Shown piece after piece: positions 26,716-35,681 of a DNA stretch of 64,000 bases. Numbering within the stretch: position 1 is the stretch's first letter; every line of letters begins with the position of its first letter. The stretch is taken from NCBI GenBank assembly GCA_017643845.1, contig JAEPMR010000001.1:62001-126000 (forward strand), read 5' to 3'. The position numbers were made by a program, and so were the translations under genes. The notes under the pieces were generated by a model. The model ran no database searches. It was given only the letters and a program-made list of their open reading frames with translations, and had not been told where the DNA came from. The stretch is from Marivivens sp. (GTDB lineage Bacteria > Pseudomonadota > Alphaproteobacteria > Rhodobacterales > Rhodobacteraceae).

Positions 26716-27696
26716 TTACAGGAAGCCCAACTCACGCATCAGATCACCGATGACTTTCTCCTGCTCTTCGAGGAAGGCACGGAAATCATCGCCCGGATTG
26801 TGGATGTTAACCCAGCCGTTGCGCGACCGAACGGCTTCCCATTCAGGGGTGTCGTACATCTTTGCAATCGCTTCCTGATAGGTGGCGATCTCTTCATCAG
26901 AGAGCGTCGGCGCGCCGAAGAAACCACGCCAGTTGATGAAGGTCGTATCAATACCCTGCTCCTGCATGGTGGGTGCTGCATCATAGGCAGGCACACGCTC
27001 GTCAGAAGTGACACCGATGATCTTCACTTCGCCCGCTTCCGCCAGTGCAACCGCTTCGGAGAAGCCGGTGGAGAGTGCCGAGATCTCGCCCGACAGCAAT
27101 GCCGCCATTGCGTCGCCGCCTGCATCATAGGGGATGTACTTAACAGCGGTCGGATCTTCGCCAGCAGCTTGGAAAGCCATTGCTGCGACGAGGTGATCCA
27201 TCCCACCCGGAACCGAGCCGCCACCGATTGCGGTGCCGCTCATATCAGCGCGGTAGGCATCCAGAAGGCCGGCCATATCGTCGATATCGCTGTCCGCCTT
27301 CACAACCATCGCGGCATAGTCGCCGATGGTGCCCGCAATCAGCGAAAGATCACGGAACGACTGCGGGAACACGCCAGTCAGCGACCGGATGACAATCGGG
27401 GTCGAGTTGACCATCAGCGTGCCGTGGTTCGATTCAGCGTTTTCGATCAGGTAGGCAATCGCCACACCGCCGCCACCACCGGACATATTCTCGTAGGACG
27501 CAGAGCCGACGATACCGGCATTGGTGAGTGCCTCACCCGTGCCGCGCGCGGTTCCGTCCCAGCCACCACCAGCACCGCCGGGGATCAGGAAGTGGATGCT
27601 GTCGAGCACTTGGTGACCAGCCGCGAAAGCGGAGCCGGACATGGAAACTGCCGCAACAGCGGCGAGAAGGGCGCGACGGCCCATTTTGAATGTCAT
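26716..27696 (-). CDS. tctC: Tripartite tricarboxylate transporter substrate-binding protein TctC/Bug family
   Basis: Signal peptide RRALLAAVAAVSMSGSAFAAG; IHFLIPGGAGGGWDGTARGTGEAL; TTFINWRGFFGAPTLS. Confidence 0.88.
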   Translation of the reverse strand: MTFKMGRRALLAAVAAVSMSGSAFAAGHQVLDSIHFLIPGGAGGGWDGTARGTGEALTNAGIVGSASYENMSGGGGGVAIAYLIENAESNHGTLMVNSTPIVIRSLTGVFPQSFRDLSLIAGTIGDYAAMVVKADSDIDDMAGLLDAYRADMSGTAIGGGSVPGGMDHLVAAMAFQAAGEDPTAVKYIPYDAGGDAMAALLSGEISALSTGFSEAVALAEAGEVKIIGVTSDERVPAYDAAPTMQEQGIDTTFINWRGFFGAPTLSDEEIATYQEAIAKMYDTPEWEAVRSRNGWVNIHNPGDDFRAFLEEQEKVIGDLMRELGFL

Positions 27697-27802
27697 CAGA
27701 TTTCCTCCCATTTGACATCAGCGACCGAAGCCGCCCATGAATTGGGAACCTGACGACCAAAGCTGACACAAACCTGACACCCCCGAGAGAAAATCAAACG
27801 CG

Positions 27803-28468
27803 ATGCGATTTCTACTGATCGAAGACAATTCCGAACTGGCCGAAGCCGTCGTAGACCGGCTGACGCTTGACGGTCATGTTGTCGATCACGCGCCGACGCT
27901 CGCGGTGGCAGCGGACTTTGCTTCGGTCACGTCTTATGATCTGATATTGCTGGATATTATGCTTCCCGATGGCGACGGAAGATCTTTTCTGAAGCGTCAG
28001 AGAAACCATAAAGATGGGACGCCGGTCATCGTTCTGACGGCGCGATCTGAGGTTTCTGATCGGGTCGGAATGCTCGATTCAGGCGCGGACGATTTTATGG
28101 TGAAACCGATTGATTTTGCCGAGCTTGAGGCACGATGCAGGGCCGTTCTGCGCCGACGCGGTGGTAAATCGACCAATCGGATTACGCTGGGTGATCTCAC
28201 TTTCGATTCTCTTTCCGGCACGTTGCACACCCCGCAAGGCGAGGCACAATTACGACCACGCGAGCTGCGCCTTTTCGAAATTCTGGTCAATGCACCCGGG
28301 CAGATCTTCTCTAAAGGAGCGCTTGTCGACCGGCTCTTTTCCTATGACGAGGAGGTCTCCGAAAACGCCATCGAAGTCTATATCGGCCGCCTCCGGCGAC
28401 ATCTGGTCTCCTCTCGTGCGGAGATCGTCACGGTGCGCGGACTTGGCTACAAGCTGGACGCCCAATGA
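27803..28468 (+). CDS. tctD: OmpR-family response regulator, TctD-like
   Basis: MRFLLIEDNSELAEAVVDRL, LILLDIMLPDGDGRSFL, winged helix LRPRELRLFEILVNAPGQIFSKGALVDRLFSYDEEVSENAIEVYIGRLRRHL. Confidence 0.88.
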   Translation: MRFLLIEDNSELAEAVVDRLTLDGHVVDHAPTLAVAADFASVTSYDLILLDIMLPDGDGRSFLKRQRNHKDGTPVIVLTARSEVSDRVGMLDSGADDFMVKPIDFAELEARCRAVLRRRGGKSTNRITLGDLTFDSLSGTLHTPQGEAQLRPRELRLFEILVNAPGQIFSKGALVDRLFSYDEEVSENAIEVYIGRLRRHLVSSRAEIVTVRGLGYKLDAQ

Positions 28469-29838
28469 GTGAGCCGGTCGCCCAAGGCTCGCTGCGTCGC
28501 AATCTGACTGTGATGCTGCTTTTGGGCGCAGTCGGCTTGGCATTGCTGGTCTATTTCATAGTGCAGTCGGTGGCCCGCGAGATCGCACAGGAAAGTCAGG
28601 ATAATGTGCTGGCGGCCTCGGCGATTTCGATTCTGGATAGCGCGCGTGTGGTCGAGGGCGAAATCACGATTGATTTCCCATACGCTTCACTCTCGATGCT
28701 CGACACGGTGACCAATGAACGGGTGTTCTACGCCATCCGCCGGGATGGACGGTTCCTGACAGGCTATGAGGACTTGCCCCTCCCAACAGAACCCGCGACT
28801 GCGGCGACACAGTTTGCCTCTGACACGTTCCTTGGTGAGCCGATCCGTATCGCAACGGCGCGGCGTGGGCTCTCCAGCGATGCAGGTGCGTCCACGCTGG
28901 AGGTCTCGGTGGCTCAAACTCTGTCCGGCATGACACAAACACTTGCTCGAATTTCACGGATTTCGATGTTTGTCGGTGGCGGGTTCTTCCTGCTGGCCGC
29001 ATTGCTTGCAGTACTGATTTCACGGGCCACGATACGTCCGCTGGACCGGCTCGCCGCCTCCGTCGCCAGAAGGGGACCAAAGGATCTTCGCCCGGTAGCT
29101 GCCCCCATTCCGATGGAAATGGTGCCGCTGGTGCGTTCGCTCAACAATTTCATGTCTCGTCTGCAACGCTCTCTGTCACGGTCGGAGGAGTTCATAGCCG
29201 AGGCAGCGCATCGGGTTCGGACACCGCTGGCGATCGTGCGGACCAAGGCGGAAATCACCCTGCGCCGCGTCGAAAAACAGGAAAACCGTGAAGCTATCCG
29301 CGATATGATCCGAGCCATCGACGAAAGCTCCCGCACGGCCGGGCAACTGCTAGATCATGCGATGGTAACCTTCCGCGCGGATCACCTTCTGGACGAGGAC
29401 GTCGATCTTGCTGCACTGACGCAGGACACCATCGAGAGCCTCAGACCGGTTTCGGAGCTGAAGGAAATGGAGATCACAGCGGAAATCAGAGGCACACCGC
29501 ATCTGCGCGGCGATGCGATCCTGTTGCAAAACGCACTCAGGAACGTTCTGGACAACGCCATCAAATACACACCCGCGGGAAGCACCCTGTCTGTCACATT
29601 GCATGAAACGGACGATCAGGCTGTCGTGACTGTCCAGGACAACGGACCCGGGTTCCCGAAAGACGATATTGACGGTCTGCGGTACCGTTTTGCACGCGGT
29701 GGTAATGCCGCGGGCACAATCGGGTCGGGCCTCGGTCTGACGATCGTTGAAGATGTCGTCACCGCCCACGGGGGGAGATTGACCCTCTCGAACACAGAAG
29801 GAAGCGGCGCATGCGTCACCATTTCATTGCCATCCTGA
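28465..29838 (+). CDS. tctE: Sensor histidine kinase, TctE-like
   Basis: H-box EFIAEAAHRVRTPLAIVRTKAEI, N-box LRNVLDNAIKYTP, GSGLGLTIVEDVVTAHGG; ATGA-type overlap with tctD. Confidence 0.9.
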   Translation: MSEPVAQGSLRRNLTVMLLLGAVGLALLVYFIVQSVAREIAQESQDNVLAASAISILDSARVVEGEITIDFPYASLSMLDTVTNERVFYAIRRDGRFLTGYEDLPLPTEPATAATQFASDTFLGEPIRIATARRGLSSDAGASTLEVSVAQTLSGMTQTLARISRISMFVGGGFFLLAALLAVLISRATIRPLDRLAASVARRGPKDLRPVAAPIPMEMVPLVRSLNNFMSRLQRSLSRSEEFIAEAAHRVRTPLAIVRTKAEITLRRVEKQENREAIRDMIRAIDESSRTAGQLLDHAMVTFRADHLLDEDVDLAALTQDTIESLRPVSELKEMEITAEIRGTPHLRGDAILLQNALRNVLDNAIKYTPAGSTLSVTLHETDDQAVVTVQDNGPGFPKDDIDGLRYRFARGGNAAGTIGSGLGLTIVEDVVTAHGGRLTLSNTEGSGACVTISLPS

Positions 29839-30836
29839 CAATGCTCTTAACAGCCTGCGCCGCGACCTTTTCGAGTGCGTTTGAAATCGAGGACCATGCG
29901 ATATTTGGAGACGACAAGAGCGAACAGCGGCTGCGCATCCTGTCCACCGCCGACATCGAATTTTTCGCGCCGATGATTTCATCATACCTGTCTGCCACTC
30001 CAGAAATTCAAATTGACTATACGGTCGCGAGCTCCACCGAAGTCATGCGCGCGATCTATGATGAGGGTGCGTCGTTCGATTTGGTCATATCCAGTGCAAT
30101 GGACCTGCAAACCAAGCTTGCCAACGACGGCTACGCCCTCACGCATGTGCCGAGTTCCCTGCCCAGTTTGCCGGATTGGGCTGTGTGGAACGATATGGTC
30201 TTTGCCTTCACTCAGGAACCCGCCGCAGTCGTGATTTCCAAAGCCGATTTCGCGGGTCATCCGGTGCCCTCCACCCGACAGGAACTGATCGCCGCACTTC
30301 GCCGCGATCCAGAGAGGTTTTACGGGCGGATCGGCACCTACGACGTGCGCAATTCTGGGCTCGGTTACCTTTTCGCAACTCAAGATGCCCGCACTTCCGA
30401 AACATACTGGCGGCTGACAGAGGTGATGGGCGCACTGGATGCTCAGCTTTATTGCTGTTCGTCTGACATGATCGATGATGTAGAAAGCGGCAAACTCGCC
30501 ATCGCTTACAACGTCCTTGGCAGTTATGCGGCGGGCCGGGGTGAAACAGACCGTCTTGAAACAGTGTTACTGTCTGATTTCACCACCGTCATGCTGCGCA
30601 CGGTTTTGATCCCCCGCACTACGGATCAGCCGGAACTCGCCACGGCTTTCATCGATCACATGCTGGATCGCACCTACGGCAACGGCCCCACGCCGCTGCA
30701 AAACGCCTCGCCGGATATCTCGATCACGGACGCCGCGTTGCATCGCATCCGGCTCGGCCCCGGGCTTTTGGTTTTTCTCGACCAGTTCAAGAGCCGGAGT
30801 TTTCTCTCAGAATGGGAAAGCGCGATCCTACAGTAA
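29811..30836 (+). CDS. Periplasmic substrate-binding lipoprotein coupled to TctDE
   Basis: Signal with lipobox LTAC (MRHHFIAILTMLLTACAATF); SBP-like LRILSTADIEFFAPMISSYLSATPEIQIDYTVASSTEVMRAIYDEGASFDLVISSAMD. Overlaps tctE by 28 nt. Confidence 0.78.
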   Translation: MRHHFIAILTMLLTACAATFSSAFEIEDHAIFGDDKSEQRLRILSTADIEFFAPMISSYLSATPEIQIDYTVASSTEVMRAIYDEGASFDLVISSAMDLQTKLANDGYALTHVPSSLPSLPDWAVWNDMVFAFTQEPAAVVISKADFAGHPVPSTRQELIAALRRDPERFYGRIGTYDVRNSGLGYLFATQDARTSETYWRLTEVMGALDAQLYCCSSDMIDDVESGKLAIAYNVLGSYAAGRGETDRLETVLLSDFTTVMLRTVLIPRTTDQPELATAFIDHMLDRTYGNGPTPLQNASPDISITDAALHRIRLGPGLLVFLDQFKSRSFLSEWESAILQ

Positions 30837-30950
30837 ACGCATCGGTATAGGCGGACTGGTCGACCCGCTGCGCAAGACTACACTTGCTCAAATTCATGCT
30901 GAGGGGCCGATTTCCCCCCTTGCACCAAGGAGAGTATGCCGATGATCCGT

Positions 30951-31382
30951 TTTTTGATGACCTCGATATTTCTATTGATGGCAGCCGCGTCGGCAACCGC
31001 CGCCCCTACTTGCAAGAACTGGGATGGCGTTCCAGCTGGAATGAAAGGTTACATTACGAGCTATATATTCGGCGTCGACCCGCAGGACCGCACCAATTCG
31101 CGCGGGGCGGCACTTGGGTCTGCACTTGCCCTTATCCAGCAGGATCGCGCGAATATGCATCGGTTCAATGCAGGCGGATACCTAGATGAATGGGACGGGT
31201 ATTTCACCGAACTGGACCGCCGGTCACGGATCTCGAACGCCGATTTGCGGACATGGTGTGACGGATCGGTTGGCGATATCGAGCGGATCATGCTCGATGC
31301 GCGCTTCCAAAATCATTACATCGTCGATGTGTTTGCCGAAGGAAGCCGTCTTGTTCTTTTTGTTACAGTCCTCGCCGGATAA
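30951..31382 (+). CDS. Small secreted two-cysteine protein, unknown function
   Basis: Signal peptide MIRFLMTSIFLLMAAASATAA; short helical mature domain with two Cys (TCKNWDG...TWCDGS). Confidence 0.6.
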   Translation, partial: FLMTSIFLLMAAASATAAPTCKNWDGVPAGMKGYITSYIFGVDPQDRTNSRGAALGSALALIQQDRANMHRFNAGGYLDEWDGYFTELDRRSRISNADLRTWCDGSVGDIERIMLDARFQNHYIVDVFAEGSRLVLFVTVLAG

Positions 31383-31389
31383 GCAGAAA

Positions 31390-31410
31390 GCGCGACCCGC
31401 TGGGCCGCGC
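31390..31410. terminator. Imperfect hairpin between convergent genes
   Basis: gcgcgaccc-gct-gggccgcgc, 9-bp stem with one mismatch. Confidence 0.4.
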
Positions 31411-31419
31411 CTTGCTCCC

Positions 31420-33279
31420 TTAGATTCCTTGCCGTTGTTTTGCCCGGAACGCTTCCTGCCCCTTTCGGGCCTCTTTGATGCTCTCGCGCTCGTTTATTTC
31501 CGGCACTCCCACATACCAGTCGGCACCACCGGGTGTCCAAGTATAGGCGTCAGAGTGGATTGAGATCACTGTCGTGCGGTCCGTTGTGAGGGCCCATTCC
31601 ATCGCAGTTTCCAGATCGGCAAGGCTCTCGCAATGACGCGCGAGGGCACCCATCGCCTCCGCATGTTTGGCGAAATCAACGTGCAGAGGATCATCCTTGT
31701 TCACGACGCGGGCATCCTTGAGCAGGTTGTTAAAACCGGGCACGCCCATGCCTGTCTGCAGACGGTTTATCACACCGAATCCGCCATTGTCACAGACCAC
31801 CACGATCATCTTGTGGCCCGAAAGAACCGATGAATAAATGTCGGAATTCATCATCATGTAGGAGCCGTCACCAACCATGACGATCGGCACCCCGTCACCG
31901 CCTTTGGCCATCGCATGGCCCCAAGCGCCCGCAATTTCGTAGCCCATGCAAGAAAAGCCGAATTCACAATCAAATGTATTTGGGGCTTTCACCCGCCAGT
32001 TCTTCACCGTTTCACCGGGCAAGCCACCGGCTGCTGTGACCATTGTATCTTCAGGTCGGGCCACCTTGTTCACCACGCCGATAACCTGTGCATAACTGGG
32101 CACGGCTGCGTTGGTCGGGGCCTGCCCCTCGTCCAGCATGGCGTTCCAATCTGCATAAAGACGCCGCGCGTCCGTCATGCGCGCCTCCTCGCATTTCCAG
32201 TCCCCCATCGCCGCATCCAGTTCGGCAAGGCTCTCCCGCGCATCGCCGACAACGGGCAGTGCACGATGTTTCCGGGCATCAAAACGGGCCGCGTTAACAT
32301 TGATGAAGGCGGCGTCAGGCGCAAAGGTTGTCCAGGACCCGGTCGTGAAATCCTGTAACCGCGTACCCACAGCGATCACCACATCCGCCGTTTCAGCAAG
32401 CTCTTTGGCGGCATCGGTTCCCTCGATCCCAATCGCCCCCACATAGGCAGGATGATCGTGGGTGACGGCCCCTTTTCCGGCAATCGTCTCTGCAATTGGG
32501 ATGCCCCGCGCCAGTGCGAATTCGGCCAGTTCGGCCTCAGCGCCTGAGTAGCGCACCCCACCGCCCGAAATGATCAACGGCTTCTTCGCGGTCTTCAAAA
32601 GCGCTGCTGCCGCTGCAACCTGATCCCGGTCCGGTCTGGGACGGGGGATCGTCCAGAGCGTTGGTTCGAAGAACGTCTCGGGGTAGTCATAGGCGATTTC
32701 CTGAATATCCTGCGGCAATCCGATGAACGCTGGGCCACAGTCCGCCGGATCCAGCATCGTGGCCACAGCCTGTGGCAGGGAGGAAAGGATCTGAGCAGGA
32801 TGCGTGATCCGGTCCCAGTATCGCGACACCGCGCGAAAGCTGTCATTCACGGTGGTGGACGGGTCACCGAAATGTTCGACCTGCTGCAAGACCGGATCGG
32901 GCAGGCGGTTGTTATACGTGTCGCCTGACAGGAGGAGAACAGGCAGCCGGTTGGCATGCGCGACACCCGCTGCCGTCACCATATTGGTAGCGCCCGGTCC
33001 GACGGAGGTCGTTGCAATCATGATCTGGCGCCGCAGCTTGGCCTTTCCATAGCCGATCGCGGCAAGCGCCATCGACTGTTCGTTTTGCCCACGCCACGTG
33101 GGGAGAACGTCCTGCACCTGCTCCAACGCTTCAGAAAGGCAGGTGACATTGCCATGTCCGAATATCCCGAACACGCCGGCAAAGAGCGGCACCCGCTCGC
33201 CGTCAATTTCTGTATGCTGATTGATGAGATAACGCACCAGCGCCTGACCGACGGTCAGCTTCACAGTTTTTCCGGTCAT
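31420..33279 (-). CDS. iolD: 3D-(3,5/4)-trihydroxycyclohexane-1,2-dione acylhydrolase (IolD-like), ThDP-dependent
   Basis: VPLFAGVFGIFGHGNVTCLSEAL, NEQSMALAAIGYGKAKLRRQIMIATTSVGPGATNMVTAAGVAHANRLPVLLLSGDTY, MVGDGSYMMMNSDIYSSV. Confidence 0.88.
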   Translation of the reverse strand: MTGKTVKLTVGQALVRYLINQHTEIDGERVPLFAGVFGIFGHGNVTCLSEALEQVQDVLPTWRGQNEQSMALAAIGYGKAKLRRQIMIATTSVGPGATNMVTAAGVAHANRLPVLLLSGDTYNNRLPDPVLQQVEHFGDPSTTVNDSFRAVSRYWDRITHPAQILSSLPQAVATMLDPADCGPAFIGLPQDIQEIAYDYPETFFEPTLWTIPRPRPDRDQVAAAAALLKTAKKPLIISGGGVRYSGAEAELAEFALARGIPIAETIAGKGAVTHDHPAYVGAIGIEGTDAAKELAETADVVIAVGTRLQDFTTGSWTTFAPDAAFINVNAARFDARKHRALPVVGDARESLAELDAAMGDWKCEEARMTDARRLYADWNAMLDEGQAPTNAAVPSYAQVIGVVNKVARPEDTMVTAAGGLPGETVKNWRVKAPNTFDCEFGFSCMGYEIAGAWGHAMAKGGDGVPIVMVGDGSYMMMNSDIYSSVLSGHKMIVVVCDNGGFGVINRLQTGMGVPGFNNLLKDARVVNKDDPLHVDFAKHAEAMGALARHCESLADLETAMEWALTTDRTTVISIHSDAYTWTPGGADWYVGVPEINERESIKEARKGQEAFRAKQRQGI

Positions 33280-33340
33280 TTTGCCTCCTCCAGACGAATA
33301 CCCAAACAGATTTGGAATGATTGTTGACATTGTATTCATT

Positions 33341-33396
33341 TTGCAATGTTTATTGCAACAGCGATTATTTCCGTTGCAGCGCATTGCACCGTTGCA
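33341..33396. promoter_or_regulatory. Array of five TTGCA motifs in the iolD/ALDH divergent promoter region
   Basis: TTGCA at 33341, 33353, 33374, 33384, 33392. Confidence 0.45.
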
Positions 33397-33431
33397 CGGC
33401 ATGATGTTTCGAAAACAGGAGAGACCGGCAG

Positions 33432-34862
33432 ATGTACGAACGATTTGGCCTTTATATAAACGGGGCTTGGCGGGGCTCCGACCATATGACGGACGTTCTG
33501 TCCCCTGTTACCGAAAAGCCCTTGGGCGCAGTGCCGGTTGCCAGCGCGGAGGATACAATCAAAGCCCTCGATTCGGCTCAGGCAGCGCTTGACCTGCTCA
33601 GGGAGATGGGCGGATTCGCGCGCGCCGACGCGCTCCACCGGATTGCTGACGAAATGACCGCGCGGAGCGACGAGGCCGCGCGCATGATCACACTCGAAAC
33701 CGGCAAGCCGATCGCCCAGTCTGGCCGTGAGTGGGTGCTCTCTGTCGATCAGTTCCGCTGGTATGCCGAAGAAGCCAGAAGGATCTACGGACGTATTGTA
33801 GAAAGCCGCGTTCCGGGCGGTCGGTTTGAGGTCACCAAAGAGCCTGTCGGCATCGTTGGCGCTTTCACCGCATGGAACTTCCCCGCCTCCCTGCCCGCAA
33901 GGAAGCTGGCACCCGCACTGGCTGCAGGCTGTCCCGTCGTGCTGCGCCCCTCCTCGCAGACGCCCGGTGTTGCGATGATCATGGTCGACTGCATTCGCGC
34001 AGGTGGATTGCCGGACGGCTCCGTCAATCTTGTGATCGGGAGCACAACAGACACCTACGGCCCGATCATGGCCGATGCCCGCGTGCGCAAGGTCTCACTC
34101 ACAGGCTCGACCCGCGTCGGCCAGCAAATGATCCGCGACGCTGCGGACACAGTGAAGAAGGTCTCCATGGAATTGGGCGGGAACGCCCCATGCATCCTCT
34201 TTGACGACGCCGACCTGCACGCCGCTCTGGATGTCTGCGTGCCGACAAAATTCGCCAACGCAGGACAAGTGTGCGTGACCCCGGACCGTTTCTTTGTCCA
34301 CGAAAGCCTTTATGAAACCTTCGTTGCCGAATTCACTGCACGGGCCAACGCGCTGCGGCTCGGTGATGGTATTGAGCCCGATACCGAGATGGGCCCACTG
34401 ATCAATGCGGCACGCCTCAGCGAGATCGACGCCATTGTTCAAGACGCGCTGAAGGGCGGCGCGAAACTGAAAACCGGCGGACAGCGTGCGGCAGGGTTCA
34501 ATGAAGGTCATTTCTACGAACCGACCGTTCTGACCGATGTGCGGGACGATATGCGCGTATTCGCCGAGGAAAACTTTGGACCGATCGCGGCAATCACCCG
34601 CTTCAGCGATGAAGATGAGGTGCTGCGCCGTGCCAATGCATCGGACATGGGCTTGTCTGCCTATGCGTTCACCCGCAGCGCGGACCGCGCCCACCGGGTC
34701 GTTGCAGGCCTGAAAGCAGGCATGGTCGGGATCAATTCCTTCGCGCTTGCCGCCTCCGAAGCGCCCTTTGGCGGGACAAACCATTCGGGCCTCGGTCGCG
34801 AGGGCGGGAGCGAGGGTATCGAGGATTATCTCGATACCAAACTCGCTCAAATCGTGATCTAA
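33432..34862 (+). CDS. NAD-dependent aldehyde dehydrogenase (succinate-semialdehyde dehydrogenase-like)
   Basis: FTAWNFPASLPARKLAPALAAGCPVVLRPSSQTP, LTGSTRVGQQM, MELGGNAPCILFDDAD, NAGQVCVTPDRFFVHE. Confidence 0.9.
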   Translation: MYERFGLYINGAWRGSDHMTDVLSPVTEKPLGAVPVASAEDTIKALDSAQAALDLLREMGGFARADALHRIADEMTARSDEAARMITLETGKPIAQSGREWVLSVDQFRWYAEEARRIYGRIVESRVPGGRFEVTKEPVGIVGAFTAWNFPASLPARKLAPALAAGCPVVLRPSSQTPGVAMIMVDCIRAGGLPDGSVNLVIGSTTDTYGPIMADARVRKVSLTGSTRVGQQMIRDAADTVKKVSMELGGNAPCILFDDADLHAALDVCVPTKFANAGQVCVTPDRFFVHESLYETFVAEFTARANALRLGDGIEPDTEMGPLINAARLSEIDAIVQDALKGGAKLKTGGQRAAGFNEGHFYEPTVLTDVRDDMRVFAEENFGPIAAITRFSDEDEVLRRANASDMGLSAYAFTRSADRAHRVVAGLKAGMVGINSFALAASEAPFGGTNHSGLGREGGSEGIEDYLDTKLAQIVI

Positions 34863-34871
34863 GAGGATAAA

Positions 34872-35681
34872 ATGCAGAAAAACAAACTCAAAGAGCTTTG
34901 GTCCAAAGGCAGGCCCGCGCTGAACGGCTGGTGCTCCATCGGCAATCCCTTCACCGCAGAGATCATGGCGGCGCAGGGCTATGACAGTATCACCGTCGAC
35001 GTCCAACATGGTGCGCTTGATTATGGCGACGCACTGCCGATGTTTCAGGCGATGCGTGCCTCTGGCGCGGTGCTGATGGCACGCGTTCCGTGGCGGGATC
35101 CGGCGTATATTATGAAGTGCCTCGATGCGGGCGCGATGGGCATCATCTGCCCGATGGTAAACACGGCAGACGAAGCCGCGGAATTCGTCTCTTACATGCG
35201 CTATCCACCGCACGGTCAGCGCAGTTTTGGTCCGACGCGCGCGGCGGTGGCGATGCCGGGGTATGGGGTCGCGGCCAATCAGGAGACCCTTGCATTTGCG
35301 ATGATCGAGACGGCCGAGGGAATGGAAAATCTAGAGGAAATCGCCCGCACACCGGGGCTGGATGGGCTCTATGTCGGACCGGCCGACCTGACACTGGGAA
35401 CTCAAAACGGCCGCCTGAAACCCGGTTTCGACCGTGAGGAAGAGGAGATGGTCACCCTGATCCGCCGTATCGCGCAGGTCTGTGAGGATCACGGCCTGAA
35501 GGCAGGTTTGCACTGCGGCACGCCCGACTACGCGGCGAAGGCGATCCGGTGGGGGTATCACTTGACCACGGTATCGGGCGACAGTCGGCTTCTGGCGACT
35601 GCGGCACAATCTTCGGTGTCGAAATGGCGCGAATTGACCGGCAACCGAACAAAACCAACCCCAAACGGAGGACCCTATTGA
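34872..35681 (+). CDS. HpcH/HpaI aldolase family protein
   Basis: GWCSIGNPFTAEIMAAQGYDSITVDVQHGALDYGDALPMFQAM; GAMGIICPMVNTADEAAEFV; GLYVGPADLTLGTQN. Confidence 0.9.
   Translation: MQKNKLKELWSKGRPALNGWCSIGNPFTAEIMAAQGYDSITVDVQHGALDYGDALPMFQAMRASGAVLMARVPWRDPAYIMKCLDAGAMGIICPMVNTADEAAEFVSYMRYPPHGQRSFGPTRAAVAMPGYGVAANQETLAFAMIETAEGMENLEEIARTPGLDGLYVGPADLTLGTQNGRLKPGFDREEEEMVTLIRRIAQVCEDHGLKAGLHCGTPDYAAKAIRWGYHLTTVSGDSRLLATAAQSSVSKWRELTGNRTKPTPNGGPY

Noticed and set aside
34095-35213. 372-aa minus-strand ORF opposite ALDH and HpcH aldolase genes
   Set aside because: Antisense to two well-supported genes; no motif.
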